Notes under the pieces: model-generated
Seen by the model: only the letters and a program-made list of their open reading frames with translations
What the model was told of the DNA's origin: nothing
The model's database searches: none
NCBI GenBank assembly: GCA_031284225.1
Contig: JAITAH010000012.1
Coordinates: forward strand, 1 to 9,218
Length of the DNA stretch: 9,218 nucleotides
From: Dysgonamonadaceae bacterium
GTDB lineage: Bacteria > Bacteroidota > Bacteroidia > Bacteroidales > Azobacteroidaceae
Direction of reading: 5' to 3'
Program-made: the position numbers and the translations under genes
Part shown: positions 7,352 to 9,218 of the stretch, piece after piece
Numbering within the stretch: the first letter of the stretch is position 1
Layout of the letters: the number at the start of each line of letters is the position of its first letter

Positions 7352-7382
7352 CTGCCTAAATTTTACTTTTTACTGAAAAAAA

Positions 7383-8075
7383 ATGCCTTGTTTGTTAGCG
7401 ATAGAAACGGCGACGCCGGTTTGCTCATTGGTTTTGTCGGTCGATCACGAACCGATTTTCAGTCGAATAGAAAAGACGCCCGCTTCTCATGCCGCCGTAT
7501 TAGGCGTATTTGCCTCCGAGGCGGTGGATTGGGCGCGGAAAAACGGCCTGTCGATAGATGCGGTCGCCGTCAGCGCAGGGCCGGGTTCCTATACCGGTTT
7601 GCGGATAGGCGTTTCCGAAGCGAAAGGGTTATGTTACGGCTTCGGTATCCCGTTGATTGCCGTTCCGACATTGAAAATCATCGCTTCGGAAATTTTGCGG
7701 CGCAGGCCGGCAGATTACGTTTGTCCGATGATCGATGCCCGCCGGATGGAAGTCTATGCCGCGATTTACGACGCCGGTTTAAATCCTGTCCGTCCGGCGC
7801 TGGCCGATATTATTGACGAAAATAGCTACCGGGAATATCTGGAAAAGCGCCCGGTCGTGTTTGCCGGCAACGGTTCGGATAAGTGCCGACCGGTTATCCG
7901 GTCGCGGCAGGCGGTGTTTTTAGAAAATATCTATCCGACGGCGCAAGCGATGATTGCGCTGGCCGAAGAAGCTTTCGCCCGCAAAGAATTTGCAGACGTC
8001 GCTTACTTCGAACCGTTTTATTTGAAAGAATTTCAGGCAATACGGGCGCGGAATAAAGTGTTAGTCAATGATTAA
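7383..8075 (+). CDS. tsaB: tRNA threonylcarbamoyladenosine biosynthesis protein TsaB
   Basis: TsaB (YeaZ) is the scaffold subunit that binds TsaD (and TsaE) to transfer threonylcarbamoyl from TC-AMP to A37 of ANN-decoding tRNAs. It has the ASKHA/actin-like fold but is not itself the catalyst. The diagnostic N-terminal LAIETAT is at residues 5-11, SHA at 35-37, and the family hallmark SAGPGSYTGLRIG at 64-76. The 230-residue length is normal. The first ATG places the beta strand LLAIET correctly. The gene is divergent from the yicC operon. It ends in TAA followed immediately by an in-frame TGA. Identification is firm; the partners tsaD, tsaC and tsaE are not in the window. Confidence 0.95.
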   Translation: MPCLLAIETATPVCSLVLSVDHEPIFSRIEKTPASHAAVLGVFASEAVDWARKNGLSIDAVAVSAGPGSYTGLRIGVSEAKGLCYGFGIPLIAVPTLKIIASEILRRRPADYVCPMIDARRMEVYAAIYDAGLNPVRPALADIIDENSYREYLEKRPVVFAGNGSDKCRPVIRSRQAVFLENIYPTAQAMIALAEEAFARKEFADVAYFEPFYLKEFQAIRARNKVLVND

Positions 8076-8092
8076 TGATTAATGATTGATTG
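8065..8092 (+). repeat. Short tandem repeat at the end of tsaB
   Basis: AATGATT occurs three times in tandem from 8066, followed by a partial GATTGATTG. The repeat spans the tsaB stop and supplies extra stop codons (TAA, then TGA at once, and TGA again at 8088-8090). It is probably replication slippage in AT-rich sequence, with no role evident. Confidence 0.6.
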
Positions 8093-8103
8093 AGAACTTT
8101 TTC

Positions 8104-8130
8104 CGATTTGTGGGGTCGGTCACAAAATCG
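8104..8130. other. Intergenic hairpin downstream of tsaB
   Basis: CGATTTGTG (8104-8112) pairs with CACAAAATCG (8121-8130) around an 8-nt loop, nine pairs with one bulged A. No T-run follows on either strand, so it is not a classical rho-independent terminator, although it is placed where one would be expected. Confidence 0.45.
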
Positions 8131-8150
8131 TCGCGGCATATCCCGGCGCT

Positions 8151-8168
8151 GTTGTAGCATGTTACAAC
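8151..8168. other. Second intergenic hairpin, GTTGTA/TACAAC
   Basis: GTTGTA (8151-8156) and TACAAC (8163-8168) are perfect inverted repeats around a 6-nt spacer. An operator-like palindrome or RNA hairpin is possible. It sits about 54 bp upstream of the epimerase -33 element and is not followed by a T-run. Confidence 0.35.
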
Positions 8169-8221
8169 GACGTTATGACATACTCTCGGTCGGCCGGGCA
8201 GGGAAATTTGTATGAAAGTTG

Positions 8222-8252
8222 TTGGTTTTTATCTCAAATAATTTTACCTTTG
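8222..8252 (+). promoter_or_regulatory. Bacteroidota-type promoter of the epimerase gene
   Basis: TTG at 8222-8224 and TACCTTTG at 8245-8252 are separated by 20 nt, fitting the Bacteroidota -33/-7 promoter (TTTG or TTG, about 19-21 nt, TAnnTTTG). This is the best promoter match in the window. The -7 box ends only 4 nt before the ATG at 8257, so the mRNA would begin at or very near the start codon. Confidence 0.6.
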
Positions 8253-8256
8253 CGCC

Positions 8257-9218
8257 ATGAAAATCTTATTCATTGGCGGTACGGGCGTTATCAGCACGGC
8301 TATTTCCCGATTATTAATAGCGCAAGGACACGAGTTGTATCTGTTGAACAGAGGCAACCGCAACGACGTGTTGCCGGAAGGCGCCCATGCTCTAATCGCC
8401 GATGTGAATGACGAAGCACGGGTCGAAGATTTAATCCAAGCGTTGCAGTTCGATTGTGTGGCCGACTTTATTGCATTCGTTCCCGAACATGTGCAGCGAG
8501 ATTACCGCTTGTTCCGAGGAAAAACAAAACAGTATATTTTTATCAGTTCGGCTTCGGCCTACCAAAAACCGCCTTCCGACTATCGGGTTACGGAAGCGAC
8601 GCCGCTGGCCAATCCCTACTGGCAGTATTCGCGCGACAAAATTGCCTGCGAAGATTATTTGATGCAACTATATAGGGAAGAACAGTTTCCCGTAACGATT
8701 GTCCGCCCCAGTTATACTTACGATGAACGGAAAGTCCCTCTGGGCGTGCATGGCGACAATGGCACGTGGCCGGTGGTGCAGCGAATCATAGACGGCAAAC
8801 CGGTCATTATTCATGGCGACGGTACGGCTCTTTGGACGATGACGCATAGCAGCGATTTTGCCAAAGGCTTTGCCGGTTTAATCGGCAATATTCATGCGCT
8901 GGGCGAAGCGGTTCAGATTACATCGGACGAAACGCTTACCTGGAACCAGATTTACGAGTGTATAGCCCGCGCGTTGAACAGGCCGTTGAAAGCGGTTTAT
9001 GTGTCGTCCGATTTTTTGGCGGCGGCCGGTCCTTATGATTTCGAAGGCGGCTTATTGGGCGATAAAGCGGTTTCTGCCGTGTTCGACAATGCAAAACTGA
9101 AACGATTGGCGCCGGAATTTGTCGCTGTCAAACGGTTCGACCAGGGAGTGAAGGAAACCATCGACTTTATTCTCGCTCATCCCGAATGGCAGCAGGAAGA
9201 TAAGAAATTCGATGCATG
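8257..9218 (+). CDS. NAD-dependent epimerase/dehydratase-like protein, extended SDR (3' end outside window)
   Basis: This is a cytoplasmic Rossmann-fold oxidoreductase of the extended short-chain dehydrogenase superfamily. 320 complete codons are visible, plus two bases of the next, so the gene runs off the window. The nucleotide-binding loop IGGTGVIS is at residues 6-13, with a Ser where the third Gly of GxxGxxG usually sits. SSASAYQ at 97-103 and the YxxxK pair Tyr124/Lys128 (YSRDK) form the catalytic site. VRPSYTYD at 149-156 and the substrate-domain segment DGKPVIIHGDGTALWTMTH (179-197) follow the usual order, ending in a helical C-terminal part. It resembles the atypical group that includes plant CSP41-like proteins. 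The natural substrate, probably a nucleotide sugar, cannot be read from the sequence. The start is fixed because the Rossmann strand begins at residue 2. Confidence 0.88.
   Translation, partial: MKILFIGGTGVISTAISRLLIAQGHELYLLNRGNRNDVLPEGAHALIADVNDEARVEDLIQALQFDCVADFIAFVPEHVQRDYRLFRGKTKQYIFISSASAYQKPPSDYRVTEATPLANPYWQYSRDKIACEDYLMQLYREEQFPVTIVRPSYTYDERKVPLGVHGDNGTWPVVQRIIDGKPVIIHGDGTALWTMTHSSDFAKGFAGLIGNIHALGEAVQITSDETLTWNQIYECIARALNRPLKAVYVSSDFLAAAGPYDFEGGLLGDKAVSAVFDNAKLKRLAPEFVAVKRFDQGVKETIDFILAHPEWQQEDKKFDA

Noticed and set aside
7349..7816. 155-codon plus-strand ORF overlapping tsaB
   Set aside because: Arg/Gly/Ser-rich translation in another frame of a clear tsaB gene; no domain visible.
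8175..8411. 78-codon plus-strand ORF before and into the epimerase
   Set aside because: It runs out of frame through the epimerase N-terminus and would bury its promoter; translation looks random.
1..9218. CRISPR arrays, tRNA/rRNA genes, insertion sequences, phage or defence genes
   Set aside because: Looked for and not seen: no regularly spaced repeats, no tRNA-like cloverleaf recognised by eye, no transposase or integrase motifs.

Overview
The window looks like chromosomal DNA of a Bacteroidales bacterium (Bacteroidota). Four things point there: genes start without Shine-Dalgarno sequences, upstream regions carry the Bacteroidota -7 box TAnnTTTG, there is a DUF4831 protein (a family I know mainly from Bacteroidales), and a large secreted enzyme ends in what looks like a type IX secretion (T9SS) sorting domain. 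The secreted enzyme is a glucuronoyl-esterase-like protein, which suggests access to plant cell wall material. I cannot name a genus.

Layout. (1) 1-585, plus strand: the 3' part of an OmpR-type response regulator gene, cut by the window edge. (2) 586-803: a short region between converging genes, with one long-loop inverted repeat. (3) 804-3476, minus strand: a CE15-type esterase fused to two carbohydrate-binding-like domains, an immunoglobulin-like domain and a T9SS tail. (4) 3624-7297, minus strand: a tight five-gene cluster, in transcription order yicC, gmk, nadD, an Lrp/AsnC regulator and a DUF4831 secreted protein. Junctions are +4, -4, +12 and -4 nt, so this is almost certainly one operon. 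(5) 7298-7382: a divergent promoter region. (6) 7383-8075, plus strand: tsaB. (7) 8076-8256: an intergenic region with short tandem repeats, hairpins and a good Bacteroidota promoter. (8) 8257-end, plus strand: an NAD-dependent epimerase/dehydratase-like gene, cut by the window edge.

How the genes fit together. The divergent pair tsaB / yicC-gmk-nadD-lrp-DUF4831 is a housekeeping block: tRNA t6A modification, RNA cleavage, GMP to GDP, and NAD synthesis, with a small ligand-responsive regulator and an uncharacterised envelope protein at the promoter-distal end. The esterase is separated from this block by 147 bp and probably has its own promoter.

Nothing seen amounts to a clearly new system. 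The items most worth a second look are the altered nucleophile motif of the esterase (Arg replaced by Tyr), the translational coupling of an Lrp regulator to a secreted DUF4831 protein, and the apparently leaderless epimerase gene.
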